DNA of 64,000 bases, from assembly GCA_036674765.1 (NCBI GenBank), contig JARVKI010000004.1, positions 434,001-498,000 of the forward strand, given 5' to 3'. How positions within the stretch are numbered: position 1 is the first letter of the stretch; each line of letters starts with the position of its first letter. This stretch comes from Seiridium cupressi. Lineage: Eukaryota > Ascomycota > Sordariomycetes > Amphisphaeriales > Sporocadaceae. Below are positions 46,648 through 58,602 of the stretch, piece after piece. The position numbers and the translations under genes are program-made. The notes under the pieces were generated by a model, which was given only the letters and a program-made list of their open reading frames with translations, ran no database searches and was not told the origin of the DNA.

Positions 46648-47138
46648 ACGGGTCCGCAGGGGGTGTTAATCTCGGTCAAAATGGTGATTGCCATTTGGCC
46701 CAGGCGTGGCCTCAAGCCCATTATTAGTTAACTACACTTTGGCTCTGTTGATGCAAACGTAAATAAGCTACAAAGGAAGAGTGTTATCGGGCAATAAATG
46801 TTACCGAAATTAGTCTCATTTCTGTTTGCGATGTATTGGATATTTACACAAGTGAGATTCTACATGCGATCTGGGGAGGCTGTGATTTGTCGTAATTGCA
46901 CAAGGTAGCCTGGGCGACTTTAGGAGATGCCTCCTTGTCAGGTCGGGGCCTAGGAGCCAAGGCTCGGTGAAGGCTGGATATGCCCCGCCTTCACCGATGA
47001 GCTCTGCTGCCCCACTGCCTGCCCCTCTATTTGCATAAACATTTTGGTGGCCCGCAGCCCAGTTGCGTAGACCAAACGCTGTTGGTTATTCTCCCACGAC
47101 AGCTTGCGATGCGTTGAGAAGCGACTCCCAGCTCCACT
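46648..47138. other. Intergenic region upstream of the prefoldin gene
   Basis: Probable boundary and promoter region between decayed accessory DNA and the housekeeping block. No element was recognised. Confidence 0.4.
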
Positions 47139-47997
47139 ATGGCATCCAAAGGCAAAGAAGCTGCGTCCAGGTACCGATCCCCCCGCTCGAGAATGCAGTG
47201 CTTAGACCCGTCGACTGACGCCAATTGTGCAACAGCAAAGAGGCTGCAGCCACGAACCCGAGAGGCATACCATATGCGCCATTCGTTGACAAGGTCGAGG
47301 ACTATGTGACCTCGCGGGAGGAAGTAGAGGGAACTCTCCGCCAGTTCCAGGAGATGATCTCAAAGTACCAGTTCATGGAGCTGAACCTTCAACGGAGAGT
47401 AGCTGGACTTGACGACAAGATGCCGGATATTCAGAAGACTCTCGAGACTGTACGCTTCTTGAAAACAAGAACTGTATGTCATGGAAGAAAGACTTTGCCA
47501 GGGGAAGTAGGGCTGAACACTGCTCCATAGGACGAGTCCGACCCGATCGAGACGACTTTCGAGCTTAACGACACACTGTATGCGAAAGCATTGGTGCCAC
47601 CCACAGAAGAAGTGTACTTGTGGCTTGGTGTACGTGCAAAAATACCTGGTGGAGGACCTACCGCTGATGATGACGATGAGTAGGCCAATGTCATGTTGTC
47701 ATATCCGATCGATGAGGCGGAAGCATTATTAGAACAGAAGCTTTCTGCGGCCAAACAAAGCCTGGCTAACTGCGAAGAAGATTTGGACTTTCTAAGGGAA
47801 CAGATTACAGTACGTTGATGGAACCCATGCGCCCCAGGAGGATGGTCGCTATGCAGCCTGCTAACATTGCCTAGACCATGGAGGTTGCGGTTGCAAGAGT
47901 ATACAACTGGGACGTCGTACAGAAGCGTAAGGACAAGGCAGACGAAGAAGGCAAGGGAAGAGGGAAAGAAGGCAGTAATGGTCAGGCCAATGGCTGA
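47139..47997 (+). CDS. pac10: Prefoldin subunit 3 (Pac10/VBP1)
   Basis: Alpha-type prefoldin subunit of the cytosolic chaperone that delivers nascent actin and tubulin to CCT. Five exons (47139-47170, 47236-47473, 47531-47629, 47684-47809, 47875-47997) give 205 aa in phase. The N-terminal helix includes NPRGIPYAPFVDKVEDYV, then a long coiled-coil helix with FQEMISKYQFMELNLQRRV. The beta-hairpin region has FELNDTLYAKALVPP, VYLWLGANVMLSYPIDEA and a C-terminal coiled coil (DLDFLREQITTMEVAVARVYNWDVV). Length and layout match the family. The Lys/Gly-rich tail is a common fungal extension. Confidence 0.9.
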
Positions 47998-48807
47998 AAG
48001 TTATGCCAAGCACAACCTCAATTAACATCCCCGTAGAGGCTTAGAACACATGCAAATTCCCACGGCGCTTCCTACCTTCGACAAGGCAGCAAATAGCATT
48101 GCTGCATCCAAAATTTAGGGAAAATAGTGGTCGAAGAGAATGATCACATCTTCCTATGCGGCGGCCTCGGCTTCTGTGGACAGTTCTAAACTGCGGTGAT
48201 AGGCGATCCAATGGAAGCATTCTCTACACTAGTTAGCTGGCGGCAAATGAAAGCCTGACGTCAGATATTGTGCCATGTGTCTTGAATGAATAGCCACCAG
48301 ACGCCTCGAGGGGATCATCAGTCGATATGCGCCGTGTTTCAGCCCGCAAGGAGACAGGGCAAAGACGACGGATTACACATATGGGAGATAAAGTCTGGGC
48401 TCGTTTTCTTTCAGATTGGCTCACCGCTCAGTAGATGAAGCTGGGGTTTATAGTGGGGTCTAGAATGTATCGGCGGAGGACCCCTGGGTTACGTAACCGA
48501 GCTCTCCACACACAGCCGTCCCTCATTTTCATTTGATTCATTTGTTGAAAGTGTCTCCCTAGGCTATGACGAAGTTCGCTCCTTTATATGACCGTCGGCC
48601 CCTAGCGATAGCCCAACAACCTAAATCAATACTTGAGAAGTGTGCTCCCTGCCGCCGGGATCTCTACCTGACTCGACCCTACCCAAGCAACTATCTATCT
48701 TTGCTCAAGACCGATATTACTCGAACTTGACCGTCGCGACTCACTTTCGAGAACCCCACATCCACCGACCTGAGTGCATCTCTATCACCCCCAACCCCAG
48801 ACGCAAA
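47998..48807. other. Intergenic region
   Basis: Upstream of the Sec14-type gene; pyrimidine-rich 5' leader at about 48640-48800. No gene supported. Confidence 0.4.
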
Positions 48808-50005
48808 ATGGCAGCACAAGCGACCATGCAGTTGGACCCGAAGTACGATGACTATGACTTCCCGACCACTGCACCCGAGGCCCAGAGTGGCCATCCCGGC
48901 CATTTGAGCGAGCAGCAGCAAGCTCAGGTTAGCCAGCTGCGCCTGATGCTCGAGTCTGAGGGCTACACACAACGACTAGACACCTTGACCTTGGTACGCA
49001 AAGGAGGCGGCTTCGAGACGATATACACTACAGACTTGCTGATTTGACTAGTTGCGGTTTCTGCGTGCTCGCAAGTTTGATGTCAAGCTCTCCAAACAGA
49101 TGTGAGGCCTTATCTGGCCCCGAATATGCAAATAAGAATCGTTGGCTGATAGGTGCAGGTTCGTTGACACCGAGAAATGGAGAGCCGACACCAAGCTCGA
49201 CGAGACGGTACCCACCTGGGAGTACCCTGAGAAGGAAGCCCTGTTCAAGTACTACCCCCAGTACTACCACAAGACAGACAAGGTACTATATCTGCGGATA
49301 GGGGTTCATGGCGGGCCCGCCCTGTTCTGAGACGGCAATCTAATGTTTCTATAGGATGGCCGCCCAGTCTACATCGAGCAGATGGGTGGCATTGACCTGA
49401 CCGCCATGTACAAGATCACCACGGCGGAGCGCATGTTGACCAACCTTGCCGTCGAGTACGAGCGCCTTGCCGATCCTCGTCTGCCTGCCGCCTCGCGCAA
49501 AGCCGGCCAGCTTCTCGAGACATGCTGCACCATCATGGACTTGAAGGGCGTCGGTCTAACCAAGGCGCCTCAGGTGTACTCGTATGTCAAGCAGGCATCG
49601 GCCATGTCGCAAAACTACTATCCTGAACGCCTCGGTAGAATGTACCTGATCAACGCGCCCTGGGGCTTCAGCGCTGTGTGGAACGCCGTGAAGGGCTGGC
49701 TTGATCCGGTCACCGTCCAGAAGATCCACATCCTGGGTTCTGGCTACCAGAAGGAGCTCCTTGGACAGGTCCCAGCTGAGAACCTCCCCAAGGCCCTTGG
49801 CGGTACTTGCGAGTGCTCTGGCGGCTGCGCTTTCAGCAATGATGGCCCGTGGCAAGACCCCCAGTGGGCGAAACCCGCCAAGTGGGAGAAGAAGGCCGAA
49901 ACAGTTGTCAACGAGCCCGGCACAACCACCGAGCCCCCTCAGGCTGCTGGACAGATCCCCGTCACCGGCGCTGAGGGTGAGGCCGCTCCAGCTCATGCGT
50001 TGTAG
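48808..50005 (+). CDS. sec14: Sec14-type phosphatidylinositol/phosphatidylcholine transfer protein
   Basis: Lipid-transfer protein acting at Golgi/endosome membranes. Exons 48808-48993, 49052-49101, 49159-49282 and 49355-50005 give 336 aa in phase. The CRAL-TRIO N-terminal region has LRFLRARKFDVKLSKQMF. The lipid-binding domain includes DGRPVYIEQMGGIDLTAM, TCCTIMDLKGVGLTK, YPERLGRMYLINAPWGFSAV and LPKALGGTCECSGGC. These are hallmark Sec14 motifs (the ERLG-x-NAP motif and the PxxLGG motif). The C-terminal tail is Glu/Pro/Ala-rich. Confidence 0.92.
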
Positions 50006-50404
50006 AGTGGCATAGGCTCTGTGGTCATATATTGCAAGGGAGATATATTTTTGGAGTAGACTTTGGTGTTTGGAATGCATCAAGGGCGAGGAGTCACGGA
50101 TGAGAAAGAAACACAGACACCCGCGTCTACGTTTGAAAATGGGAGACGCGGATTCTTATCATGCATTGCTGGTACACACCCAAGAGGAGTAAAATATATG
50201 GGCAAACAGCCTGGAATACCAAGAGCCAAGGCATCGTGCTCGTCGCAGAATTGACGTTCGTTCATCTTTAGTACGGTATTTAACATTATACTCGCATTGC
50301 TGTGGGGTATCCCAAATCTGATCCTGGTATCTCGTAAAATCAACTTCCATGTCAGAAAAACGCCAATACGCCATCCCATGAATCCCTTCTGACAGAGGTC
50401 CGTA
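50006..50404. other. Convergent intergenic region
   Basis: 3' UTR space between the Sec14-type gene and the kinetochore gene. The minus-strand frame running through it is not a real extension, since the kinetochore gene stops at 50405. Confidence 0.5.
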
Positions 50405-51188
50405 TCACTTCTCGGTAACAACATAGCTTCCCGCGCCTCTTGCTCTTTCCATTCGCGCAACAATGGCTGGCATATCTCTCTTTAGTCTCTCCAGACCCTC
50501 CACAGCTCTTCCATAGGCGCGCTCTACATCTTCCTGTCTCTCCAGCCTGTCCAGGTTGAGCCTTTCTCCGCCCTGCTCTGTGTCCTCGTCTGCTTCTGTT
50601 CCGTTGGCAGCATGTCGCTCCTTGGCCGCTCCCAGTGCCTCCTCATCCTGCTTCAAGCTTTTTTTGAATGCCTCCGTGTACGCGCTAGCTGCATTTCCAG
50701 GCACGGATTTCTTCAGCGCCGCGATGTCGCGCAGCAGATCTTCCTCCTCTCGTGTCAGCTCCTCGACGCGTTGGCGCAGCCGCGGGTCAAAGGGCGTGTA
50801 GACTACATCGGGCTCGGCGGGGTTCGAACCATTGGAGGAAGGGTCATACGTCGGGGACAGGATGGCTAGATCGGGGGAGATGTCGTCGATTGAGAGGCCG
50901 TTGATGGATAGGTTAGGCGCGGAGAGGGTGAACGTTTTGGTTATATACTATTCCATGCGTCAGTTCCCTGCATCCTCAGCAGAATAGAGCCCAGGGAGCA
51001 CAAACCTCATCAACGAGCTGTTCGATGCGACTCCGCAATTCGTCTTCGCCATGCGCGCCTTCGACAGGCGGGAACGCCTCGTTAATGCGCTCCGCAGCGG
51101 CACGCCGTACATTGGCGAGCAGATACACCAGGTCCTCAGGGGCTTGGAGCTCGATTTTGCGTTGATGCGCGGATACTGCTGTGTCCAT
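50405..51188 (-). CDS. mis14: Kinetochore protein Mis14/Nsl1 (MIND complex subunit)
   Basis: Subunit of the Mis12/MIND kinetochore complex that links CENP-C/Ndc80 to centromeres. Exons 51188-51006 and 50947-50405 give 241 aa in phase. The N-terminal part RKIELQAPEDLVYLLANVRR and INEAFPPVEGAHGEDELR match the Mis14 family start. TFTLSAPNLSINGL and VVYTPFDPRLRQRVEELTRE follow, and the C-terminal half is an alpha-helical coiled coil rich in Glu, Arg and Leu. The intron lies after VDE. Confidence 0.85.
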
Positions 51189-51619
51189 CTTGGAGTCGCG
51201 CCACAGGCGTTTGGGTTCCAGCCGAACAGAATAGTGAAGGTGTAAATTTGCTGGTTGCTGTCGTGATGTTTACTTTCTCGAGGATGGACAATGCCTTATC
51301 GGCTTATCGAGACGTCAATACGCGGCGGGGTGCTGTACTCAAGACGCACCTCTTTACTGAATTAAATGGATCATGTTCAACAGTCTACTGTAACAATAAA
51401 CTTTAATTTAGATCGAAACAGGTATCTAGCATGGACATATCATGCCATCAAGCCATTGATTTTGTTCATGTGTTACAAGTGCTTTTCGCAGCGTCTTGCC
51501 GTCCCTGCATGCTCACTGACCCTTGTCGCACGCCTTTCTCAATATGACCTCATCAATCGACACTCATCTGACTGTGCTGGCGTCTTTAGCCACCATGCTT
51601 CCACAATACCGGCGAATTG
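51189..51619. other. Divergent intergenic region
   Basis: Promoter space between mis14 (-) and the HET gene (+). No element was recognised. Confidence 0.45.
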
Positions 51620-53290
51620 ATGCGGCTCATCAATGCCCACAGTTTGAAGCTTGAGGACTTCCGGTCGGCGGCCGATGCGCCCGAATATGCCGTCCTGTCG
51701 CACACGTGGGGCGAGGCCGAGCCAAACTTCACAGAATGGAACTCGTATTTGACACGCCTCAGGAAGGCGAAACAGCCTGGCTTTGCCAAAGTCTACGCAG
51801 CGTGCAAGCAAGCCCGCCGTGATGGGATCTCCCACGTCTGGGTCGACACGATCTGTATCGACAAGTCAAGCTCCGCGGAACTATCCGAGGCCATCAATTC
51901 CATGTATTTCTGGTATCAAAGCTCCAAGCTCTGCTATGCCTACCTCAAAGACGTGTCCGGTACTCCCTCAGACCAGATCGACCCGTTGGATCTCTTCAAG
52001 CGGAGCCGATGGTTCACACGAGGCTGGACGTTGCAGGAGCTTCTTGCCCCTGGTAATGTCGTGTTCTTTACTCAGTCGTGGACTGTTCTTGGCACGAGGA
52101 ACGCGCTTGCTAGTACCATTGCAGCCGTGACCGGCATCGACCAGCGTTGTCTCACTAAGGAGATCAAATTGAGGAACTACAGTGTTGCCCAGAGGATGTC
52201 ATGGGCTGCCAACAGGTCCACAACCAGGGAGGAGGACATCGCATATTGCCTGCTTGGGATCTTCAGGATCAACATGCCTCTTGTTTACGGGGAAGGCCTG
52301 CGTGCATTCAGGAGATTGCAGGAGGAGATCATCAGAACGTACGACGACCAGAGCATTCTCGCCTTTGACAACACACTATCTAAGAACTCTGTTCTCGCCG
52401 ACCACCCGAGACTGTTCCACGATGCAGGACAGATTCAACCCAATTTCGCTCCGCGGATAACGCCGCCATTCTCTATGACCAGTGCTGGTATGGCTATCCG
52501 GACCCCCTTGATACTTACACTTTCGCCGTTCTGGGTCCTTGCTGTACTCAATTGTATAGAGATGCATGCCAAGGGGGGCGTGCAAAAATCCCAAATCTGC
52601 CTTCCGCTCTTCGGCAAAGACGGAACTTTTATGAGAGCTAGGGCACCTGTGCACCTCATCAGGAGAGCGTTGACCGACGCGAAGCCAGGGGTCATGTCTG
52701 ATATTAGTGATCTCACCACGACAACTAATGCCGAATACCTGATATCATACTTTACCCGAGTCTATCCCGTATTCGGAAACGAACTGGACCCGGCCCTGAA
52801 CGGGTTCGACACCGATGAGGCGCTACCATCTGGATTTATGCTCACATTTCCACGGGGCATGGGCGATTGGCATTTGCGTGAAGCATATCCAAAGGATGCT
52901 TTACAGAGGGAAACGAGTTTTTTCGTTCCCACCGTTTCGCATTCGGGACAGTCGTTTCCTCACGGGGTGCTTGTATTTGAGAACGACACATTCACCCCAC
53001 CAAGTCGTATTGGCATCTACCTCGCACACACTATGGACATTGCTGAAGACGGCGGAAGCTGGATGTGTCAAATCACACCAGTCTTGGATGCCGCCGAGGA
53101 ATTATACAAGGTATGCAACAACCAGTGGCTCTTTGAGGAAGTGCCCGAAAAATGGCCGCATTATCACTGCGTCAACAATTTCATCGTTGCTGCTCGGACA
53201 CAATTTTCCTATGGCACACCCGAGCGTCAAGTCGTCATGGTTGAAATGGTGTTTGATGCTGATGCTCTCTTACGGGAAATAGGACTATAA
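51620..53290 (+). CDS. HET-domain protein (heterokaryon-incompatibility type)
   Basis: Intronless, 556 aa. The HET domain occupies about residues 1-240: MRLINAHSLKLEDF, then APEYAVLSHTWGEAE, HVWVDTICIDKSSSAELSEA, SRWFTRGWTLQELLAPG, and IAYCLLGIFRINMPLVYGEG. These blocks match the HET-R/HET-E-like group (vegetative incompatibility and NLR-type effector domains). The remaining 310 residues show no NACHT, WD40 or ankyrin repeats, so it is a stand-alone HET protein with a unique C-terminus. HET domains can trigger cell death on non-self recognition; this role is inferred from the family. Confidence 0.9.
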   Translation: MRLINAHSLKLEDFRSAADAPEYAVLSHTWGEAEPNFTEWNSYLTRLRKAKQPGFAKVYAACKQARRDGISHVWVDTICIDKSSSAELSEAINSMYFWYQSSKLCYAYLKDVSGTPSDQIDPLDLFKRSRWFTRGWTLQELLAPGNVVFFTQSWTVLGTRNALASTIAAVTGIDQRCLTKEIKLRNYSVAQRMSWAANRSTTREEDIAYCLLGIFRINMPLVYGEGLRAFRRLQEEIIRTYDDQSILAFDNTLSKNSVLADHPRLFHDAGQIQPNFAPRITPPFSMTSAGMAIRTPLILTLSPFWVLAVLNCIEMHAKGGVQKSQICLPLFGKDGTFMRARAPVHLIRRALTDAKPGVMSDISDLTTTTNAEYLISYFTRVYPVFGNELDPALNGFDTDEALPSGFMLTFPRGMGDWHLREAYPKDALQRETSFFVPTVSHSGQSFPHGVLVFENDTFTPPSRIGIYLAHTMDIAEDGGSWMCQITPVLDAAEELYKVCNNQWLFEEVPEKWPHYHCVNNFIVAARTQFSYGTPERQVVMVEMVFDADALLREIGL

Positions 53291-54589
53291 GGATCAAAAG
53301 CCATATTGCACCAGGCATCGTCGGCCACATAGTCCTTGTGGATGTGAGATTCGATATACGAGTAAGCGAGTGGGCAATGTCTTGGCATAATGCTCTTGCT
53401 GAGCCGAATGGCAATTGGTCACTCGACTAGAATATGTTGCATTTCGCCCCTGTTGACGCCAGTGAGGATCGGATGTCGCAAGCATACGCGGCCGTGTTCG
53501 TCATACCTGAGCATTTAGCATATTGTCGGTGGATAGGGTCTGGTCTGGGCAACCTTGCTTGCTGTTCTGCTCTGGGTGCATCTCCAACGGAGTTCACGTT
53601 CCAGGCCCTGTGATACCCTCCCAATCATCTGGAATGCATGTTATGCAAGGGAAAGGCAGTCTTGGGTTCGACGAAACACCCCGCCCGGGGTCTCTCAGGG
53701 TATCCCCGTGTCGATCCCGGCCGAGGAGGGTCCACCGTCAGCCATTCGCCGGCATTTGCACGGATCCTTACCCCACATTCTGGGACATCCAAGCCATTGG
53801 GCGGACCACCTTTTTCCGGGGAACTCGATCCTTTTTCAGGCCATACCGAGAGCCGATAGATTCTCATTGGCTGTTCAATTGCTTTATAGACTGCTGATGT
53901 CGTATCGTGTTGTCACAAGCTGTGCGGGTGTCGCGGACCGCCAGTGCAACTTCAACCGACCTCAGAGCTGGATCTCTCGGTCTTTACAGAGTCAAGATTT
54001 AAGTTACACGAGATGTGACGCTGTTCAAAATGCACGAATGGAAGATCTTCAAATGTTTATACTTCCCCCTTCTTCACGGCTACCAAGCTGAACTTCTCGC
54101 CCGAAACAGGTTCAACATCCCCGACTTCCGAGGTGGTGGTCTGGTACGAGGGGCTCGAGTGTTATTCGCCGAGGCGGATATACGATCGCAGCTTCCGGCA
54201 CTGAGACCATGACTGTGAAGAGAAGAGAGTTGATTGAAGGAATCATTCGTAATATCAGGGGTAACTGGGTTTGGTCTCTGGGACGAGAGCTTCCATCCGC
54301 AGCTTGTCTCTCTTGGGCGACAGTACAGCCGGCACATTCTGGTAGCATCTCCGAAAGGAACCCCCTTGGGTCTTTCCGTGGTCATAGAAACGGATGGGTT
54401 TACCGCTTCAGCAATATACCCCTGACTAGGAGGGTCAAAATCATGTTGAGATTAGACTAGATGGCTTATGCATTGGAAGCCTAGAAAATATAAGATGTAC
54501 GATTTCTTCTCGATGTTGAAACTTTCCCCGACAAAACTTCTCCAGAGAGGCCCCAAATATATCATTTAACCGAATTCACAACATACGCG
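53291..54589. promoter_or_regulatory. Upstream region of the GH7 gene
   Basis: No gene supported; long frames on both strands lack domains. The part 53680-53830 holds several CCCCGG/CCCCAC-type elements, including CCCCAC at 53771-53776, compatible with CreA/Cre1 carbon-repression sites that are common upstream of cellulase genes. They lie about 760-900 bp before the start codon, so the link is only inferred. Confidence 0.35.
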
Positions 54590-56104
54590 ATGATCTCAAG
54601 CCTTGTAGCAACAGTTTCTTTGGCAGGTCTGGCTGCTGCCCAACAAGTCGGTACCCAGCAGGCTGAGACTCACCCATCGCTGACGTGGAGCCAATGCACA
54701 AGCTCTGGATGCTCTACAGTCAGCGGCCAAGTCGTCGTTGACGCTAATTGGCGTTGGCTTCATGATGTGAACGGCACTACCAACTGCTACGATGGCAACG
54801 AATGGACCGATGTATGCAGCACCGAAGACGATTGTGCTACCTTGTGCGCGTACGAGGGTGCCGACTACTCCGGCACCTATGGTGTCACGACCAGCGGCAA
54901 CGCTATGACGCTGAAGTTCGTCACCGAGGGAACATACAGCACCAATATCGGCTCCCGTATGTACCTTATGGCTAGCACCGACGCGTATCAGACATTCACG
55001 CTGTCGGGCAACGAGCTGGCTTTCGATGTTGACCTGTCGACTGTCGACTGCGGCCTGAACGCTGCGCTCTACTTTGTTGCCATGGATGCCGACGGCGGCC
55101 AGTCTAGCGAGCCCAACAACGCAGCTGGCGCCAAGTACGGCACTGGGTATTGCGACGCGCAGTGCGCTCGCGATCTCAAGTTTGTTGGTGGCAAGGCCAA
55201 CATTGAGGGCTGGGTGCCATCCACCAACGATGACAATTCTGGTGTTGGGCCCTATGGTGCTTGCTGCACTGAAATCGATGTCTGGTAAGTGGTGATCATA
55301 GACAAGAAATTTCCGGGCTAAAGTTTCTAATACCATATCTGACAGGGAGTCAAACTCTCATTCTTTTGCCTTGACCCCTCACCCTTGCACCGAAGCCGGC
55401 TACCACGTCTGCGAGACCGACGGCTGTGGTGGTACATATTCAGAGGATCGATTCGCCGGCGACTGCGATGCCAATGGATGCGACTACAACCCATACCGAG
55501 ATGGCGTCACGGACTTCTACGGAGATGGCAAGACTGTTGATACAAGCCAGAAGTTCACCGTCGTGACCCAATTCGCCCCGAACAACCTTACCCAGTACTT
55601 TGTTCAGAACGGCGAGAAGATCTACATACCCGCCCCGACCATTGACGGCTTCCCCGACAGCAGCTCCATTACTCCCGACTACTGTGCCGCTGAATTCGAC
55701 GTTTTCGGCGACCGTGACCGCTTTGATGAGGTCGGAGGCTTCACGCAGGTGAACTCCGCAATGGCATCAACCCCTATGGTCTTGGTCATGTCTATCTGGG
55801 ATGACGTAAGTAACTACACGCATGGCATGATGGATGGATTCCAATGCTGACTGTGGATAAAAGCACTATGCCAACATGCTCTGGCTCGACTCCTCCTACC
55901 CCGTTGACGAGGCCGGCACCGCTGGAGCTGACCGCGGTGACTGCGCCACCACGTCTGGTGTCCCATCTGATGTCGAGTCCAGCATTCCTAATGCGTAAGT
56001 TCATAGCTTCCTCGACCAGAATAAAATTCAATGCTAATATATCATCTAGCCAAGTCATCTGGTCCAACATTCGCTTCGGCCCAATCGGCTCGACCGTCAC
56101 CTAA
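54590..56104 (+). CDS. GH7 cellobiohydrolase (CBHI type, no cellulose-binding module)
   Basis: Secreted reducing-end cellobiohydrolase of glycoside hydrolase family 7. Exons 54590-55284, 55346-55805, 55864-55994 and 56050-56104 give 446 aa in phase. A signal peptide ([18 protein letters not shown]) precedes mature [15 protein letters not shown]. The catalytic block [11 protein letters not shown] carries all three acidic residues (E, D, E). [35 protein letters not shown] and [17 protein letters not shown] are typical of CBHI, and the tunnel-forming loops are present, unlike in GH7 endoglucanases. It ends at [13 protein letters not shown] without linker or CBM1. Confidence 0.93.
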
Positions 56105-57074
56105 ATTCCGCATACTTCGAATGTCTACCATACACTATATTACATGAGGAGAGCTAGGTGCAGGAGAAAATATGATGCTTCAAACGTTCTTTATGTACAT
56201 ATTGCTTTTTTGGACGAGGTGTGAATTCACATAGCATAAAACGCGGGCCAGAGGCATGCCTACGAAGCTTTATCAAAATCTATGTGCGATATCTTGCTGT
56301 ACTATAGCAACCTACTGTCTATATGAACTCAACGTAGATCATGTAATGATTTCAAACTCGATACAGATATAGAAATGACTGAATCCTATTTGAGGTTATC
56401 ATCTCTCCCGACGGAAGTACGTAGAGTAGAACAGCTGCTACCAATGCCATCTGTGACCCAAAATTTGAGGAACCACTTCTTGCCTGAATTTCATGGTGCA
56501 ATTATAATGCATTTGGTCTTCAGCATTCAGTTGACATAGATATCACTAACTAGATCTTGAAGCCCGTACCTATTCCGCCCTTTGTCATTAAAGCAGACGC
56601 AGATATAACAAAGATTTGGTGCAACCGTTAAGAGCTTCAGCGTTTCCTAGCCCCAGTTCGTACACGGTGCTAATCTCCAGAAGTAGGCGCAGGAGCAGTG
56701 CCAACCAAACCGAGGATCTCCAACCGTCATACCATCATACCTGCTCGGTGTCCAAACTCCTCGAGTTGATTACCCATCTTCATCTGAAGCTGTAATCTTG
56801 GTAACACATAATCGCGGCTAGGTTTGTATCACAGCCAAATTGAATATTTCCAGTCGCTATTGTCTGCACACATGCTAGTTTTAAAGCTGTGATAATGCCC
56901 TCCGTTAAATCCAGGAGTAGTGGTTATTCACAGAGGCTAGCCACCTCCTATAAGTCGAGCGTCCGGGACCTCCTTGAGGTTGCACACCGAATCGTACGCG
57001 ACCCGTCAAGACAAACACAAAAAGCGCCAGCAACACATTTTCCGAACCCTAGTTAGTTTCTTCGAAACCTCAGC
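56105..57074. other. Intergenic region
   Basis: No gene or repeat recognised. Confidence 0.45.
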
Positions 57075-57338
57075 ATGTGCTGCGCCATTTTATACCGAAG
57101 AATTTGCAAGAATCCACGATGCGGACTGCAGTACCAGATCGTTCCGCTGAACGGCTCATGGCAAGAGGCCAAGGCTGTGCCGGATCTTCGAAGGCCAGGG
57201 GAAGCACGTTATTTTCCCTGCGATGCGGACCTCGACAGAAACTCAGTCCATTGCCCCAACTTCTTCGCATCTGAATATAGGATTGAGAATGTTGCTTTTT
57301 GCCCCATATGCCGCAACATGTTTGGGAGACGGGAGTAA
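57075..57338 (+). CDS. Small Cys-rich hypothetical protein
   Basis: 87-aa frame with ordered Cys residues: MCCAILYRRICKNPRCGLQY at the start, and VHCPNFF and VAFCPICRNMFG near the end. The CPIC pair suggests a zinc knuckle. There is no signal peptide and no recognised family. The Cys spacing makes it look like a real protein, but the frame is short and unsupported by neighbours. Confidence 0.4.
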   Translation: MCCAILYRRICKNPRCGLQYQIVPLNGSWQEAKAVPDLRRPGEARYFPCDADLDRNSVHCPNFFASEYRIENVAFCPICRNMFGRRE

Positions 57339-58602
57339 GGAAGAGGATGGGTTACACAGAAAGGCATCGATCACCACTACTGGTAACTCACGTAGCTTAA
57401 GAGACGTGTGCTCGTATTCAAACGGGGAAGGGGCAATATGTATAACTCGCCGAAAATGTCCTGCGGAACTGCTAGGGCTCAAGGGTATTCTGAGACAGGA
57501 ACAGTTCCTCTGGCAGTTGATGTCGAACTTTGGTTTAGCTTTACTGCATACCAACCGCCACATTCGTATTGGCAACTGTTCCCACTGATCTGATTGGATT
57601 TATAGTCCATGGAAGTAAATCCTATGTCACGTGGTGATTATTCATCCACTATACTAATTTGGCCAAGATAACTTTGGGTCAAGTGGCAGGAGCCGCATCG
57701 CAATGTGGCGTTGGTGGTGGATACGTGTTAGTTGGGCCTTTTGAAAGCTTGACTTTCGTGGAAAATCATTCCATTTGTTCATCGTTCTAATGTGTTCTTA
57801 GCTGAGCTGTCCGTGCGAACTCTTACATTTTTGAAATTGAATACTGGTTATTGCTGTGATGACGCTTATTCGGGGACAGGCGGTCGCGAGCTTGAAGTGC
57901 TGTGATAGGAATCCATATTCCGTAAAAAAGTGGAGAGCTCCGGTATCATCTTGCGGGGTTCAGCGGATAGCAGCCCGCGGCTCGAGGCTCAAGGGAGCAT
58001 GTAGCCTCTCTGGACCGATACCAATGATTGATGGCTTCGTGATAATTAGCCTAATAATGGCCAAACCTTAACATGTTTACTATCTCTTCTCCTATATTCG
58101 GACTCCTTTTTCGATACAATTCGTTGAGCCTTGGAAGAGATCAACATAATCCGCAGCGGGGTTCAAGCGGGATTCAGGCGGTCAACTACTAAACAGTTTA
58201 CATGCGCAGTCTCCCACACAAATAGTCCGGCAACCAGCGTGCGAGTTTCCCATTGTCTACTTTTGTCTCGATCGAGTAGTGCTCTGGTAGAAGAGGATTG
58301 ATAAAAAGCTGGGGCGAGAAACCGAACTACGATCTCCAACCCTGCCGCTAGATACCGGCAGACTGCAGGCGCAGGGTACTGGGACGACAATGTGCTTATA
58401 GAACACGAGAATACTCAAGCACTACGATATCAGCAACTCAGTCGTGCACATGATGGGTTATCTCTCCGTACCTGATATTAGCTTAGCAGGCTGCTCCATA
58501 AATCCAAGATATAAGGGAGGCATGGAGACGCCCTATTGCTGGCTTCATGCTGAGATATCTCAACTGACAGAAGCATACTGGAAAGCACCTTCATTCTTCG
58601 AT
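57339..58602. other. Intergenic region upstream of the secreted amidase-type gene
   Basis: No gene supported; an in-frame extension of the downstream gene to 58450 exists but lacks a signal-peptide-like start. Confidence 0.4.

Noticed and set aside
49556..50083. 175-codon minus-strand frame
   Set aside because: Antisense shadow of the Sec14-type gene.
50815..50835. GGTTCGAACC-like sequence resembling a tRNA B box
   Set aside because: Lies inside the Mis14/Nsl1 coding exon and no A box or cloverleaf was found at the right spacing.
53523..54091. Several overlapping frames upstream of the GH7 gene
   Set aside because: Frames occur on both strands with no domain, and the composition fits GC-rich promoter DNA.
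54596..55336. 246-codon minus-strand frame
   Set aside because: Exact antisense of GH7 exon 1, which has full family motifs; the antisense peptide has no domain.
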